Assembly (NCBI GenBank): GCA_016186625.1
Contig: JACPLG010000007.1
Coordinates: 30,837 to 94,836 of the forward strand
Length of the DNA: 64,000 nucleotides
From: Candidatus Levyibacteriota bacterium
Lineage (GTDB): Bacteria > Patescibacteria > Microgenomatia > Levybacterales > UBA12049
Direction: 5' to 3'
Shown here: one piece after another, positions 53,064 to 61,390 of the stretch
How the letters are laid out: every line of letters starts with the position of its first letter
Numbering within the stretch: the stretch's first letter is position 1
Position numbers and translations under genes: made by a program
Notes under the pieces: generated by a model
Database searches by the model: none
What the model saw: only the letters and a program-made list of their open reading frames with translations
What the model was told of the DNA's origin: nothing

Positions 53064-53336
53064 ATGAAAAAGATCGGGAATATTCTCAAAAAATACGATC
53101 CGAAGACGGACAAATATATTTCAAGGGAATTTCAGGCTTACGGGATACATCTGGCAGAAGAGCTGGACGACTATAAACACAGAGGCTTATATATTCGTTT
53201 AGCAAAAACACACCCCAGACCGCTTTTGGAAAAAGCATTTTCTTTTGCAGTTGACTCAAATGCAAAGAATAAAGGCGCACTTTTTATGTGGAAGCTAAAA
53301 GAGCTCAAAAATCAAAATTCAAAAGTCAAAAGTTAA
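53064..53336 (+). CDS. Small conserved-looking hypothetical protein
   Basis: The 90-residue protein (KKIGNILKKYDPKTDKYISR; EFQAYGIHLAEELDDYKHRG; LYIRLAKTHPRPLLEKAF) is helical and charged with no known domain. The body reads like a real protein, while its C-terminus (KNQNSKVKS) is encoded by CAAAATTCAAAAGTCAAAAG repeat DNA. It begins right behind a 60-nt hairpin. Confidence 0.65.
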   Translation: MKKIGNILKKYDPKTDKYISREFQAYGIHLAEELDDYKHRGLYIRLAKTHPRPLLEKAFSFAVDSNAKNKGALFMWKLKELKNQNSKVKS

Positions 53337-53397
53337 ATTCGAAATTCAAAAATTTGGACCATTTGAAAATTATAAAGTTTGAATTACAATAAGCTCA
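53337..53397. repeat. AAATTCAAAA-type spacer repeat
   Basis: The remainder of an inverted CAAAAGTCAAAAG/ATTATAAAGTTTGAATT repeat continues from the end of the preceding gene to the next start. Confidence 0.5.
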
Positions 53398-53925
53398 GTG
53401 TCCAAAAATAAACATTTCAAAAGAAATTACCTTTTTCTTTTTTTAACATCTCTTGCCATCATTGGCTTTTCCTATTATTTCAGAGAAGAGCTGTCAAGAT
53501 TAACATCCTTGGGGCTCCTTGGAATATTTATTATTAATATCCTAGGGTCCGCGACAGTTTTCTTGCCTGCACCGGGAATTGCAACTGTTGTTGCCGGAGG
53601 ATTTTTATATAATCCTCTCTTTGTTGCTGCAGTTTCTGGATTAGGATCTGCAATAGGGGATATGGTGGCGTATCTTCTCGGACACTCCGGAAAAGAAATT
53701 TTTCTTAGGAAAAATTCATTCTGGTATAACATTTTCAAACAGACTTTCCATAGATTTGGAGCAATATTTATTGTATTTTTTTCCCTGATTCCAAACCCAA
53801 TCTTTGATGCTGTTGGAATTTTCGCAGGAATCTTCTCATATTCGCCGGTGAAGTTTTTTACCTATGTTTTGATCGGCCGATTCATTAGAAATCTTCTCCT
53901 CGCATACGTGGGAGCCGCGTTCTAG
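53398..53925 (+). CDS. DedA/VTT-domain membrane protein
   Basis: The 175-residue membrane protein has the SNARE-associated (VTT) pattern: GLLGIFIINILGSATVFLPAPGIATVVAGGFLYNPLFVAAVSGLGSAIGDMVAYLLG and later FHRFGAIFIVFFSLIPNPIFDAVGIFAG. DedA proteins act in lipid-carrier recycling and membrane homeostasis. It starts with GTG at 53398. Confidence 0.85.
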   Translation: MSKNKHFKRNYLFLFLTSLAIIGFSYYFREELSRLTSLGLLGIFIINILGSATVFLPAPGIATVVAGGFLYNPLFVAAVSGLGSAIGDMVAYLLGHSGKEIFLRKNSFWYNIFKQTFHRFGAIFIVFFSLIPNPIFDAVGIFAGIFSYSPVKFFTYVLIGRFIRNLLLAYVGAAF

Positions 53926-53929
53926 GGAA

Positions 53930-54110
53930 TTGACGGTAGAAAATAGAAAGTAGAGGATAGTACGTCGAATATCGAAAATAGAGAATAGAAATATATCAAC
54001 TCTCCAGCATCTAATTTCGAAAATTCTATCTTCAATCCTCCATTTTCTATCGTCAGAATATGGATCCCAGCGGCCATCTATTTACTTTTTAATATTTGCT
54101 ATTTAATATA
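53930..54110. repeat. TAGAAAATAGAA/TTCTATTTTCTA inverted repeat
   Basis: GACGGTAGAAAATAGAAAG and GAATATCGAAAATAGAGAA are mirrored by CTATCTTCAATCC and CCATTTTCTATCGTCAG. A shorter version lies at 54388-54430, and the same family forms the in-frame insert in tgt. Confidence 0.75.
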
Positions 54111-54115
54111 TCTTC

Positions 54116-54388
54116 GTGGTTCATATTTATATCTCAGGTTTTGTTCAGGGAATAGGATTTAGGCAATTTATAAAATCAAATGCGGATAAGCTAAATATAA
54201 AAGGCTGGGTAAAGAACTTGCCTGATGGGCGAGTAGAGGCAATGTTTGCTGGGAGCAGAGAAAATATCGAAAAAATGATTGAAATAAGCCGAAAGGGACC
54301 GTTTTTGGCAGAAGTGAAAAGTTTGGAAACAGAGAAATTGCCAGATCAAAAGTTCGAGAATTTTGAAATAATACACAGATACGCATAG
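54116..54388 (+). CDS. acyP: Acylphosphatase
   Basis: The 90-residue enzyme hydrolyses acyl phosphates. It shows the family signature VHIYISGFVQGIGFRQFIKSNADKL with the catalytic Arg and GWVKNLPDGRVEAMFAG with the catalytic Asn. It starts with GTG at 54116. Size is standard. Confidence 0.93.
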   Translation: MVHIYISGFVQGIGFRQFIKSNADKLNIKGWVKNLPDGRVEAMFAGSRENIEKMIEISRKGPFLAEVKSLETEKLPDQKFENFEIIHRYA

Positions 54389-54415
54389 ACGATGGTAGTA
54401 GAGGACTTCAATCTT

Positions 54416-55537
54416 CTACTTTCTACCGTCATCCTTGTCTCGCTTCGCTATAAATGAAGCAATTAAAGTAGTGATTGGTACAGCCAGGATAAGTCCTATG
54501 CTTCCGGCAATTGATCTTACAATCTCCTCAGATAACATTTCGCTATTGAGAATTACCCAGACCGGAGTATTGTTAGGATTCAAAACAAATATCACAAAAA
54601 GACCAAGAGATACTCCAACATAGGCCAAAATTAAGGTGTTTACAAGTGATGCAATATGTTCACGGCCAATTGTATAGCCCTTAATAAAAAGGTCGGTTAT
54701 GGAAAGTTTTCGATTCAGTTTGAATAGTTCGAATACCGCGGCAGATTGGGTAGTTGTTATGTCATCCAAAACACCCAATGCTCCAATTATTATTCCTCCA
54801 AGAAGAAGTCCCTGCGGATTTATGTTCGCAGCTCTCATTTGTAAAAGATAGCTGTTTTCATCTCCAAGCCCTGTGAGATGAAAAATTTTTACAAAGATAA
54901 AAGCAAGAATCCCAACTAAAGTAAGAGAGATAAAAGTTGAGATTACAGCCGATGTCGTTCTTTTTGAAACCCCGTGCGCTAGATAAATTGTAACAAACAT
55001 TATCACCAAAGACCCTTCAATACTAACTAAAAGCGGATCCGCTCCTGCAAGAATCTGAGGAACAATAAAGCCGATCAGTATCCCAAAACTGATAATCATT
55101 CCAAGAATTGAACCGATTCCTCTTACTCCGGCAAATATTAAAATAAGCGCAAAAAATGCAATTACGGCAAAATAGATATAATTAAGCCGCAATTTATCCC
55201 AGACAGAATATGTGACCTTGTCGTTTTGGGTGACCTTAAGAACTATAATTTGATCTCCCGCTTTTAAGGATTTTTGCTCAACCATTTTAAGTGATCCACC
55301 ATTTTCAAAAGTGACAGTCTTGCCCTTTTCCGGGCCTTCCAGAAATTTAACCTCTATAAATTGGAAGAAATTTTTATATTGCTCTATATCCCGGCTGCCT
55401 TCTTTAATTATTTGTGTTACTTGCCCTTTGTAATATTCCTGTTTGGGCGGGACAAATTCGGAAGGGGATTGGGCTTGGGTTTGCTCGAATGACAACAAAA
55501 ACAAAAGGGCAAAAAAAGTTACCAATAGTTTTTTCAT
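54416..55537 (-). CDS. YibE/F-family membrane protein
   Basis: The 373-residue protein has a signal peptide (LLVTFFALLFLLSFEQTQAQ), an extracytoplasmic beta domain (residues about 30-125) and seven or eight transmembrane helices with the YibE/F core: FALILIFAGVRGIGSILGMI, AHGVSKRTTSAVISTFISL, LLLGGIIIGALGVLDDITTTQSAAVFEL and REHIASLVNTLILAYVG. Function unknown in the family. It is convergent with acyP. Confidence 0.88.
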   Translation of the reverse strand: MKKLLVTFFALLFLLSFEQTQAQSPSEFVPPKQEYYKGQVTQIIKEGSRDIEQYKNFFQFIEVKFLEGPEKGKTVTFENGGSLKMVEQKSLKAGDQIIVLKVTQNDKVTYSVWDKLRLNYIYFAVIAFFALILIFAGVRGIGSILGMIISFGILIGFIVPQILAGADPLLVSIEGSLVIMFVTIYLAHGVSKRTTSAVISTFISLTLVGILAFIFVKIFHLTGLGDENSYLLQMRAANINPQGLLLGGIIIGALGVLDDITTTQSAAVFELFKLNRKLSITDLFIKGYTIGREHIASLVNTLILAYVGVSLGLFVIFVLNPNNTPVWVILNSEMLSEEIVRSIAGSIGLILAVPITTLIASFIAKRDKDDGRK

Positions 55538-55665
55538 CCAAATATTATAGCATTAAGAATCCTTGACCCAGCCATATCTTACCGTTCGGCTTTTCAGTCG
55601 CCTAAGGCGACACGCCTCACGGGGCGATTATCGGCGGGTCTTCGTCGCAAATTGCGATTTGCTCC

Positions 55666-55694
55666 TTGACAAATGCGAATTATTCGCATAAACT
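55666..55694 (+). promoter_or_regulatory. Sigma-70-type promoter with operator in the spacer
   Basis: TTGACA (55666-55671), 17 bp, TAAACT (55689-55694). The spacer is almost entirely the palindrome at 55673-55689. Confidence 0.75.
55673..55689. promoter_or_regulatory. 17-bp palindromic operator
   Basis: ATGCGAAT-T-ATTCGCAT is a perfect palindrome lying between -35 and -10. A Fur-type regulator gene lies 310 bp downstream; it is the obvious candidate ligand-binding regulator, but the box is not a textbook Fur or Zur site. Confidence 0.65.
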
Positions 55695-55722
55695 AATTGA
55701 TGGTAATCAAGGAGGTGATTTA

Positions 55723-55899
55723 ATGAAGTCTACATTTTACGATGTTAAAATCAGACAAAAGGTAGAAGCAGAAGTGACCGGAAAACAAGAATATCAGGCC
55801 AATGGCCAGACCAAATATGCCTTTAAAGCAAAAACTTCTGATGGACGAAATCTTACAAAGTTTGTAAGTAAAGTTGATTACGACGAGGCAAACATTTAA
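55723..55899 (+). CDS. Small basic hypothetical protein with near-perfect Shine-Dalgarno
   Basis: The 58-residue protein (KSTFYDVKIRQKVEAEVTGK; YAFKAKTSDGRNLTKFVSK) looks like a small all-beta domain. The AAGGAGGTGAT six nt before the ATG at 55723 is the strongest ribosome-binding site seen in the window and sets the start; a TTG-led longer frame is not credible. Strong promoter, operator and RBS together suggest an abundant regulated protein. Function unknown. Confidence 0.75.
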   Translation: MKSTFYDVKIRQKVEAEVTGKQEYQANGQTKYAFKAKTSDGRNLTKFVSKVDYDEANI

Positions 55900-55944
55900 T
55901 AAATAGGGAAATTGGATACAATTACTCTACAATTTAGACAATAC

Positions 55945-56000
55945 ATTATCAAATAGCCTCTAGGTCCCGCCTTCCCGCAGGACACGAGGTTATTTGATTT
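55945..56000. repeat. Long hairpin before the Fur-type gene
   Basis: ATCAAATAGCCTC pairs with GAGGTTATTTGAT (one mismatch), with an inner GTCC/GGAC stem. No T-run follows. Confidence 0.65.
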
Positions 56001-56004
56001 GAAT

Positions 56005-56403
56005 ATGGATAAACAAAAATTATTACAGGAAAAGGGATTAAAAACGACTACTGCTAGAGTAGCATTGCTTGACTTTCTTGAACAAGAAGGCAGTCCCTTG
56101 GATGTTGTGACAATTGTTGAGAAACTGCATCAGCAGGCTGATCAAGCAACAGTTTATCGCATATTGGATATCTTGACCAAGAAAGATTTAGTAAACCGTT
56201 TAGAGTTTGGGGAGGGAAAATATCGCTACGAGATTCAAAAAAATCATCACCATCATCTGATTTGCACAAATTGCGGTACTATCTCAGATGTTCCGGGTGA
56301 TTTTTTAGGCAAGTTTGAAAAAGAAATAAAAGACAAAAAGGGCTTTTTAGTAAAATCCCATTTGCTTGAGTTTTTTGGATTATGCCGCAGTTGCCAATCT
56401 TAG
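56005..56403 (+). CDS. Fur-family metalloregulator (probably Zur-like)
   Basis: The 132-residue protein has the Fur winged helix (LKTTTARVALLDFLEQEGSPLDVVTIVEKL, ATVYRILDILTKKDLV) and a dimerisation domain with HHHHLICTNCG and FFGLCRSCQS, two C-x2-C pairs of the structural zinc site. The downstream ZIP transporter starts 22 nt inside this gene, so zinc sensing is the favoured role (inference from context). The ATG at 56005 is used; a TTG two codons earlier is possible. Confidence 0.85.
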   Translation: MDKQKLLQEKGLKTTTARVALLDFLEQEGSPLDVVTIVEKLHQQADQATVYRILDILTKKDLVNRLEFGEGKYRYEIQKNHHHHLICTNCGTISDVPGDFLGKFEKEIKDKKGFLVKSHLLEFFGLCRSCQS

Positions 56404-57182
56404 TTTACATTTTATTTTTTGCCCTAGTTGGGAGCGTTTTCTCTCTAATTGGAGGAGTTTTTCTTTTAACTGCCGAAAAACAAACACTTAAATATTCTCA
56501 TTTTCTGGCCGCATTTGCTGCAGGGACGCTTCTTGGTACAGTTTTCTTTGATCTTTTCCCCGAAGCAATAGAGGAAGGAGAACATATAGTGGAAGAAGGT
56601 TTGGCAGGTGAAATAAACGTCTTCCTCTGGACACTTTTGGGAATTTTGGGGTTCTTTTTACTTGAAAGATTTGTTCACTGGTTTCATCATCACCAACATG
56701 CATACAAAGATGAGGTTGCAAAACCTACAATCCCACTCATAATCTTGGGGGATAGTGTACATAACTTTATTGATGGTGTAGCAATTGGCGCAACTTTTTT
56801 GGTGAGTATCCCCTTAGGCATTATTACGGCCTTAGCTGTAGCTACGCATGAAATCCCACAAGAAATCGGAGATTTTGGAATTCTTCTTCATAAGGGAATG
56901 AAAAGAAAAAAAGTCTTGATAGTAAATTTTGTAAGCGCTCTCACTGCGGTTTTTGGAGCGTTAATAGCTTTTGGGTTGGGGGAAAGAATTGAGACATCAT
57001 TGCCAATTCTACTTGCAATTACTGCAGGATTTTTTATTTATATTGCTGCCTCAGATTTAATTCCAGAAATTCATCATGAGAACAGGAAAGGGTTTGCAGT
57101 TATTGAAACTTCGCTATTATTTTTAGGAGTAGTTGTTGTTTGGGTTTTTATAACACTTCTTGAGGGAGTTGGAGGACACTAA
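56382..57182 (+). CDS. ZIP-family metal transporter
   Basis: The 266-residue transporter has eight predicted helices, a His-rich cytoplasmic loop (HWFHHHQHAY) and the family signatures GDSVHNFIDGVAIGA and ATHEIPQEIGDFGILLHKG on the metal-conducting helices. ZIP proteins bring zinc or other divalent cations into the cytoplasm. It is translationally coupled to the Fur-type regulator, giving an uptake-plus-sensor pair. Confidence 0.9.
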   Translation: MPQLPILVYILFFALVGSVFSLIGGVFLLTAEKQTLKYSHFLAAFAAGTLLGTVFFDLFPEAIEEGEHIVEEGLAGEINVFLWTLLGILGFFLLERFVHWFHHHQHAYKDEVAKPTIPLIILGDSVHNFIDGVAIGATFLVSIPLGIITALAVATHEIPQEIGDFGILLHKGMKRKKVLIVNFVSALTAVFGALIAFGLGERIETSLPILLAITAGFFIYIAASDLIPEIHHENRKGFAVIETSLLFLGVVVVWVFITLLEGVGGH

Positions 57183-57225
57183 GTTTAGTCTCTAGCTTCT
57201 AGCAATTAGCGTCTAGTTAAGATTA

Positions 57226-57996
57226 CTATTCCCCGAGGGCTTGTTCAATTTGTGCTTTAAATTCTTGATAGGGAACAGCGCCTTCCACTAAAATGCCGTT
57301 TACAAAAGTTGCAGGAGTTCCGTTTACTCCCGCCGCTGTTCCGTCCGAAAGATCTTTAGTTACTTCTTCTTCAAATTTTCCGGATGAAACACACTGCCCA
57401 AAGTTTGCTGTATCAAGGCCAAGAGTACCAGCGAATTCGGTGAATTTTGCCTGGGCTGCTTCAGCCTCCAGTGATTCCCATTCTGCTTGATTTATAAACA
57501 ACTGATCATGATAATCCCAGAATTTGCCCTGTTCATTTGCACATTCTGATGCCTCAGCTGCTTTTTGGGCATTAGGGTGAATTGATGAGATAGGATAATG
57601 CCTGTAGGCAAACTTAACTTTTCCTGTGTCTATGTATTCTTTTTTAATCTGGGGGAGAGAGCTATCAAACATGGATTTGCAGAATGGACACTGGAAGTCG
57701 GAAAACTCAATCATAGTTACTTTTGCATTTTTATCACCTAAGATTGGAAGGTGTCCTTCAGATACATCCACTGGCCCTCTTGGTGCCTGCGCTTCTCCCG
57801 CACCAATTGAAACATAAGATGTAGAACTTCCGGCATTTCTTTCAAGATACGAAATTTTGGTAATAAGAACACCAATCAAAAATGAGGCAATTATCAAAAG
57901 AAACCCAAGAAGATAGACAATATTTATTTTAAGGATTTTGTTGGCAACTTGGGAAAGAAGATTAAATGAGGGTTTTTTTATTTTACTTTTAGGCAT
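57226..57996 (-). CDS. DsbA-like thioredoxin-fold protein, membrane-anchored
   Basis: The 256-residue protein has a basic N-terminus, one transmembrane helix (IVYLLGFLLIIASFLIGVLI) and an extracytoplasmic DsbA-type domain with active site FSDFQCPFCKSMFD, RHYPISSIHPNAQKAAEASECA and the cis-Pro loop VNGTPATFVNG. It may introduce disulfides into secreted proteins such as the Cys-rich tail of the second PBP. TTGACA-16-TATAAA lies immediately upstream, 8 nt before the ATG. No DsbB/VKOR partner is seen in the window. Confidence 0.88.
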   Translation of the reverse strand: MPKSKIKKPSFNLLSQVANKILKINIVYLLGFLLIIASFLIGVLITKISYLERNAGSSTSYVSIGAGEAQAPRGPVDVSEGHLPILGDKNAKVTMIEFSDFQCPFCKSMFDSSLPQIKKEYIDTGKVKFAYRHYPISSIHPNAQKAAEASECANEQGKFWDYHDQLFINQAEWESLEAEAAQAKFTEFAGTLGLDTANFGQCVSSGKFEEEVTKDLSDGTAAGVNGTPATFVNGILVEGAVPYQEFKAQIEQALGE

Positions 57997-58004
57997 TTGT
58001 CCAT

Positions 58005-58032
58005 TTTATAAAGTTTGGTAAAGACATGTCAA
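58005..58032 (-). promoter_or_regulatory. Sigma-70-type promoter, near-leaderless
   Basis: Minus strand TTGACA (58027-58032), 16 bp, TATAAA (58005-58010), 8 nt before the DsbA-like ATG. Confidence 0.7.
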
Positions 58033-58099
58033 GGTTTGTTTTATCGTTGACAGGTCTTACTTCGTTCTGTTATTCTTTAATGACAAAAAAGCGCTGAGG

Positions 58100-58165
58100 T
58101 CGCTAACAAAATTTTCTTGGATACGCAATTCGTTTACATCCTGCGAAAATTTCGCCAGCTCCCCG
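58100..58165. repeat. Dispersed repeat around GCGAAAATTTCGC, copy 2
   Basis: CAAAATTTTCTTGGATACGC and TCCTGCGAAAATTTCGCCAG correspond to the blocks at 6155-6260. Confidence 0.75.
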
Positions 58166-58208
58166 CGCCAAGATATTAGATATAATTTATAATCTTTAAT
58201 TTATTAAT

Positions 58209-58535
58209 ATGGCGGATTTAACTTTTACAGATCAAAATTTTGAAGGGGAAGTTTTGAAATCGGAGAGTCCGGTTTTAGTTGATTTTTGGGCAGCATGGTG
58301 TGCTCCTTGCAGAATTGTTGATCCGATTGTTCATGAATTAGCAGGTGAGTATGGAGAAAAACTTAAAGTTGGAAAATTAAATGTTGATGAGAATCCAAAT
58401 GTTTCCCAGGCGTACAGCGTTATGAGTATTCCAACAATTATGCTTTTTAAGAAAGGTCAGCCTGTTAAGTCAGTAATTGGAGCCCAATCAAAAGAAAATT
58501 TTAAAAAAGCAATTGATGAAGTACTCGCCTCCTAA
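58209..58535 (+). CDS. trxA: Thioredoxin
   Basis: The 108-residue protein has the thioredoxin active site VDFWAAWCAPCRIVDP (CAPC rather than CGPC), LNVDENPNVSQAYSVMSIPTIMLFKKG with the cis-Pro, and a terminal helix. It lies next to thioredoxin reductase and is a likely electron donor to NrdJ. Confidence 0.95.
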   Translation: MADLTFTDQNFEGEVLKSESPVLVDFWAAWCAPCRIVDPIVHELAGEYGEKLKVGKLNVDENPNVSQAYSVMSIPTIMLFKKGQPVKSVIGAQSKENFKKAIDEVLAS

Positions 58536-58662
58536 AATCCGAAATTCGAATTTCGAAACTCGAAACAATATCAAATGTTCGAAAAACATAAAATTAAAAA
58601 GTTTTGAACATTTAGAATTTTGAATTTGTTTCGGATTTCGTGCTTTGAGATTCGGATTTTTT
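58536..58662. repeat. Inverted GAAATTCGAA repeat between trxA and trxB
   Basis: AATCCGAAATTCGAATTTCG on the left is mirrored by GTTTCGGATTTCGTGC and GAGATTCGGATTTTTT on the right. The T-rich end could double as a terminator for trxA. Confidence 0.72.
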
Positions 58663-58666
58663 GTAT

Positions 58667-59593
58667 ATGGATAAAATTTATGACATTATTATCATAGGAA
58701 GTGGTCCTGCAGGTTTGACTGCGGCTATTTATACCACGCGGGCAAATCTTAAAAGCTTAATTATTGCAGGCGCAAAATGGGGTGGGCAGCTTCAATTAAC
58801 AACTATTGTCGAGAATTACCCGGGATTTCCAGACGGAATTCAGGGACCTCATCTTATGACTGCCATGCGAAAACAGGCAGAGCGTTTTGGAGCGCAAATT
58901 TTAGATACAGACTTTGTGTCAGGAGATTTCAGTAAATCTGGCGGACCATTTAAAGTCAGGGCAGGAGATAAGGAATATGAGGGAAAAGCCGTTATTATTG
59001 CAACTGGTGCTGATACAAAATGGCTAGGAGTTCCGGGCGAGGCGGAAAAAATTGGACACGGAGTTTCTTCCTGCGCTCCTTGTGATGCTCCGTTTTTTAG
59101 GGGTAAAAATGTGGTTGTGGTTGGAGGAGGAGACTCTGCTATGGAGGAAGCGCTGGTTCTTACAGACTTTGCACAAAACATTACTTTAGTGCATAGAAAA
59201 GATAGCTTTAGAGCAAGCGAAATAATGCAAAAACGAGTAAAAGAAAACCCCAAAATAAAAATACTTTTTAATACGCAAGTAAAAGAGATTTTAGGCGATC
59301 AAAAGGTAGAAAAAGTGCGTTTGCTAAATAATCAAACAAACGAAGAATCAGAAATGCCAATTGACGGCTTATTTGTAGCAATAGGACACATCCCAAATTC
59401 AAAAGTTTTTGAGGGAATCGAGAGAGACGAGCGCGGGTTTATTAAAGTGCAGGACCATTACAGGACAAATGTTGAGGGAATATTTGTGGCAGGAGACATT
59501 CATGACGCAGAGTATAAACAGGCAGTAACAGCAGCGGGATTTGGCTGTGCAGCTGCGCTTGAGGCCCAGTGGTGGCTAACCGGAATGAAATAG
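58667..59593 (+). CDS. trxB: Thioredoxin reductase
   Basis: This FAD enzyme reduces thioredoxin with NADPH. The 308-residue protein has FAD motif YDIIIIGSGPAGLTAAIYTTRA, the redox motif SSCAPCDAPFF (C-A-P-C, about residue 135), NADPH-binding VVVVGGGDSAMEEALVLT and VAGDIHDAEYKQAVTAAGFGCAAALEA. The ATG at 58667 is used instead of a TTG two codons before. Confidence 0.95.
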   Translation: MDKIYDIIIIGSGPAGLTAAIYTTRANLKSLIIAGAKWGGQLQLTTIVENYPGFPDGIQGPHLMTAMRKQAERFGAQILDTDFVSGDFSKSGGPFKVRAGDKEYEGKAVIIATGADTKWLGVPGEAEKIGHGVSSCAPCDAPFFRGKNVVVVGGGDSAMEEALVLTDFAQNITLVHRKDSFRASEIMQKRVKENPKIKILFNTQVKEILGDQKVEKVRLLNNQTNEESEMPIDGLFVAIGHIPNSKVFEGIERDERGFIKVQDHYRTNVEGIFVAGDIHDAEYKQAVTAAGFGCAAALEAQWWLTGMK

Positions 59594-59698
59594 GCTTAAC
59601 AGTAAAGATGGTTAACCCTTTAATTTTGCTTTGCTTGGGTGGAAGAAAAACCAAAATATTATTCCTGAGATAAGCCTGATTAATGATCAAGCTAGTGG

Positions 59699-59704
59699 TA
59701 TAAT
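59699..59704 (+). promoter_or_regulatory. Extended -10 box, near-leaderless
   Basis: AGTGGTATAAT ends 6 nt before the ATG at 59711. Confidence 0.6.
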
Positions 59705-59710
59705 GCCTTC

Positions 59711-60589
59711 ATGTTAATCTTGGAGAAACTAGGCTTTACTAAGAAAAAACTTCCACCAGGAATTAGCTTTAGCCTAATAATTGCTCCCAAAATGACTCAT
59801 TATCCTAATAATCCCCATACTAAATACCCTCAATGGAATTGGTGTAAAGATGAATTCGTGCCTCCGTTAACAAATCAAGAATTTCAAAAATATATTTTGA
59901 GTGCTTCAGATTTTAGAAAAGATTTTCTGCGAAACTTAAATTTATATATTTCTTTTTGTTCTCAAATTAAAAGAGTGGTTTCAAAAGTTAATGTTTTGGA
60001 TCATCACGAGGAGGTAACAGCCCTTGTTGCATTATTTTATCTTTTTCAATCTGCAATGGATCACCATTATTACCACTATGACTACTTTCTAGATTTAGAA
60101 GAATATCCAAAAAGTCCTCTTGGATGGCACTTCCTGCGAATGAAAAAAATATTAACAAAAGTAAGCCCCAGATTAAAAAAAGACAATTCTTGGGTAGAAA
60201 AAGAGATTCTTCATCTTCTTTCCAGAAAAGGCGAGAAGACAATTACTAATTTAAAGCCTCACACAACTTCTTCGGAACTTAAGCAAATTAATGAATCTTA
60301 TAAGGCAGTACAAATCTTTCTTAAAGTCCAACAAGAAGAAGAAAAGCTATTTGTTGGCAATAATTTTAATAGTCCGGTTTTTAAGGCCGGTTACGGCCTA
60401 TGGGATGGGCTTGGGAAGGCTGTTAAAAAAACTGATAATAAATATTTTAAAGACAAAAAAGGTTTATTAAAGATTTTAGATGGAGATCCAATCTGGGGAA
60501 CGAGGAAAATTTTAGTGGATAGGAAAGATTATATAGCTTCGCCAATTCTTAATTTGATACAAGATGAAATAATCGCCTGGGCCAAATAA
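59711..60589 (+). CDS. Unknown soluble protein
   Basis: I do not recognise this 292-residue protein. It is basic and mostly helical, with an aromatic N-terminal stretch (HTKYPQWNWCKDEFVPPL) and a His/Tyr-rich segment (SAMDHHYYHYDYFLDLEEYP) near residue 120 that could bind metal. The C-terminus (GDPIWGTRKILVDRKDYIASPILNLIQDEI) has no known match. It is followed 14 nt later by pcm and probably co-transcribed. Confidence 0.65.
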   Translation: MLILEKLGFTKKKLPPGISFSLIIAPKMTHYPNNPHTKYPQWNWCKDEFVPPLTNQEFQKYILSASDFRKDFLRNLNLYISFCSQIKRVVSKVNVLDHHEEVTALVALFYLFQSAMDHHYYHYDYFLDLEEYPKSPLGWHFLRMKKILTKVSPRLKKDNSWVEKEILHLLSRKGEKTITNLKPHTTSSELKQINESYKAVQIFLKVQQEEEKLFVGNNFNSPVFKAGYGLWDGLGKAVKKTDNKYFKDKKGLLKILDGDPIWGTRKILVDRKDYIASPILNLIQDEIIAWAK

Positions 60590-60603
60590 GATCTATAAAT
60601 AAT

Positions 60604-61221
60604 TTGAATACAAATCAAAGAAATCTTTTAGAATACGATGTTTGTTCAAAACTAAGAAATAACTTAGTCTGTGAGTCTTTTAAGAAAGTAGACAGGAAAT
60701 TATTTGTGCCCCAGAGATGGGTAAAATACGCTTATTCTGACAACGCAATTCCTCTGGGCTCAGACTCATCAATAAGCCAGCCTTCTTTGGTAGCAGAGAT
60801 GATCGATCTTCTAGATTTGAAGGGCAGTGAGCATGTTTTGGAAATTGGAACAGCCTCAGGCTATAGTTGCGCAATATTATCTTTATGCTGCAAAGAAGTT
60901 GATACAATTGAAATTGATTCGGGTCTTGCCTCTTCTGCAAAGAAAAGACTTGCGGGTTTGGGTTTCAAAAACATTACAGTTCACGCCGGAGATGGCTCTT
61001 TGGGTCTTCCCAAAAAAGCTCCGTTTGACGCTGTTGTTGTTACTGCGGCTGTCAAAAAAATCCCCAAACCTTTAATTTCCCAGCTTAAGGCAGGTGGCCG
61101 AATGGTTGTGCCAGTAGTAAGTGACGAATCTGATTTTCAAGAACTTTTTGTTTGTTTTAAAAAAAGGAATAAATTAGATTGCAAACCTGTTACTGTAGTC
61201 AAGTTTGTCCCGCTCGTTTGA
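60604..61221 (+). CDS. pcm: Protein-L-isoaspartate O-methyltransferase
   Basis: Pcm repairs isoaspartyl residues in damaged proteins. The 205-residue protein has the family features VDRKLFVPQRWVKYAYSDNAIPLG, SISQPSLVAEMIDLL, motif I VLEIGTASGYSCAILS, VDTIEIDSGLA, VHAGDGSLGLPKKAPFDAVVVTAAV and LKAGGRMVVPV. The start must be the TTG at 60604, since no ATG or GTG fits. Confidence 0.9.
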   Translation: MNTNQRNLLEYDVCSKLRNNLVCESFKKVDRKLFVPQRWVKYAYSDNAIPLGSDSSISQPSLVAEMIDLLDLKGSEHVLEIGTASGYSCAILSLCCKEVDTIEIDSGLASSAKKRLAGLGFKNITVHAGDGSLGLPKKAPFDAVVVTAAVKKIPKPLISQLKAGGRMVVPVVSDESDFQELFVCFKKRNKLDCKPVTVVKFVPLV

Positions 61222-61261
61222 CTTTTGCTTTTGGATTTGAAAAACTAGAAATAGAATTGAA

Positions 61262-61390
61262 AGCCCGCCTGTTCTTACTTCATGCCTTTTGGGTATTATC
61301 CATACACGGCATGAAGAGCGAACTTTGGCGGGTCATGAAACTCTAGAACTCACAAGTTCGTTGAGAGTTTCTATGAAGGGGGTGATTTGA
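61262..61390 (+). promoter_or_regulatory. Two-hairpin leader of a small membrane protein gene
   Basis: CCCGCC/GGCGGG with inner CTTCATGCC/GGCATGAAG (61264-61332), then GAAACTCT/AGAGTTTC with inner GAACT/AGTTC (61337-61371), end directly before the strong ribosome-binding site AAGGGGGTGAT. Confidence 0.65.
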
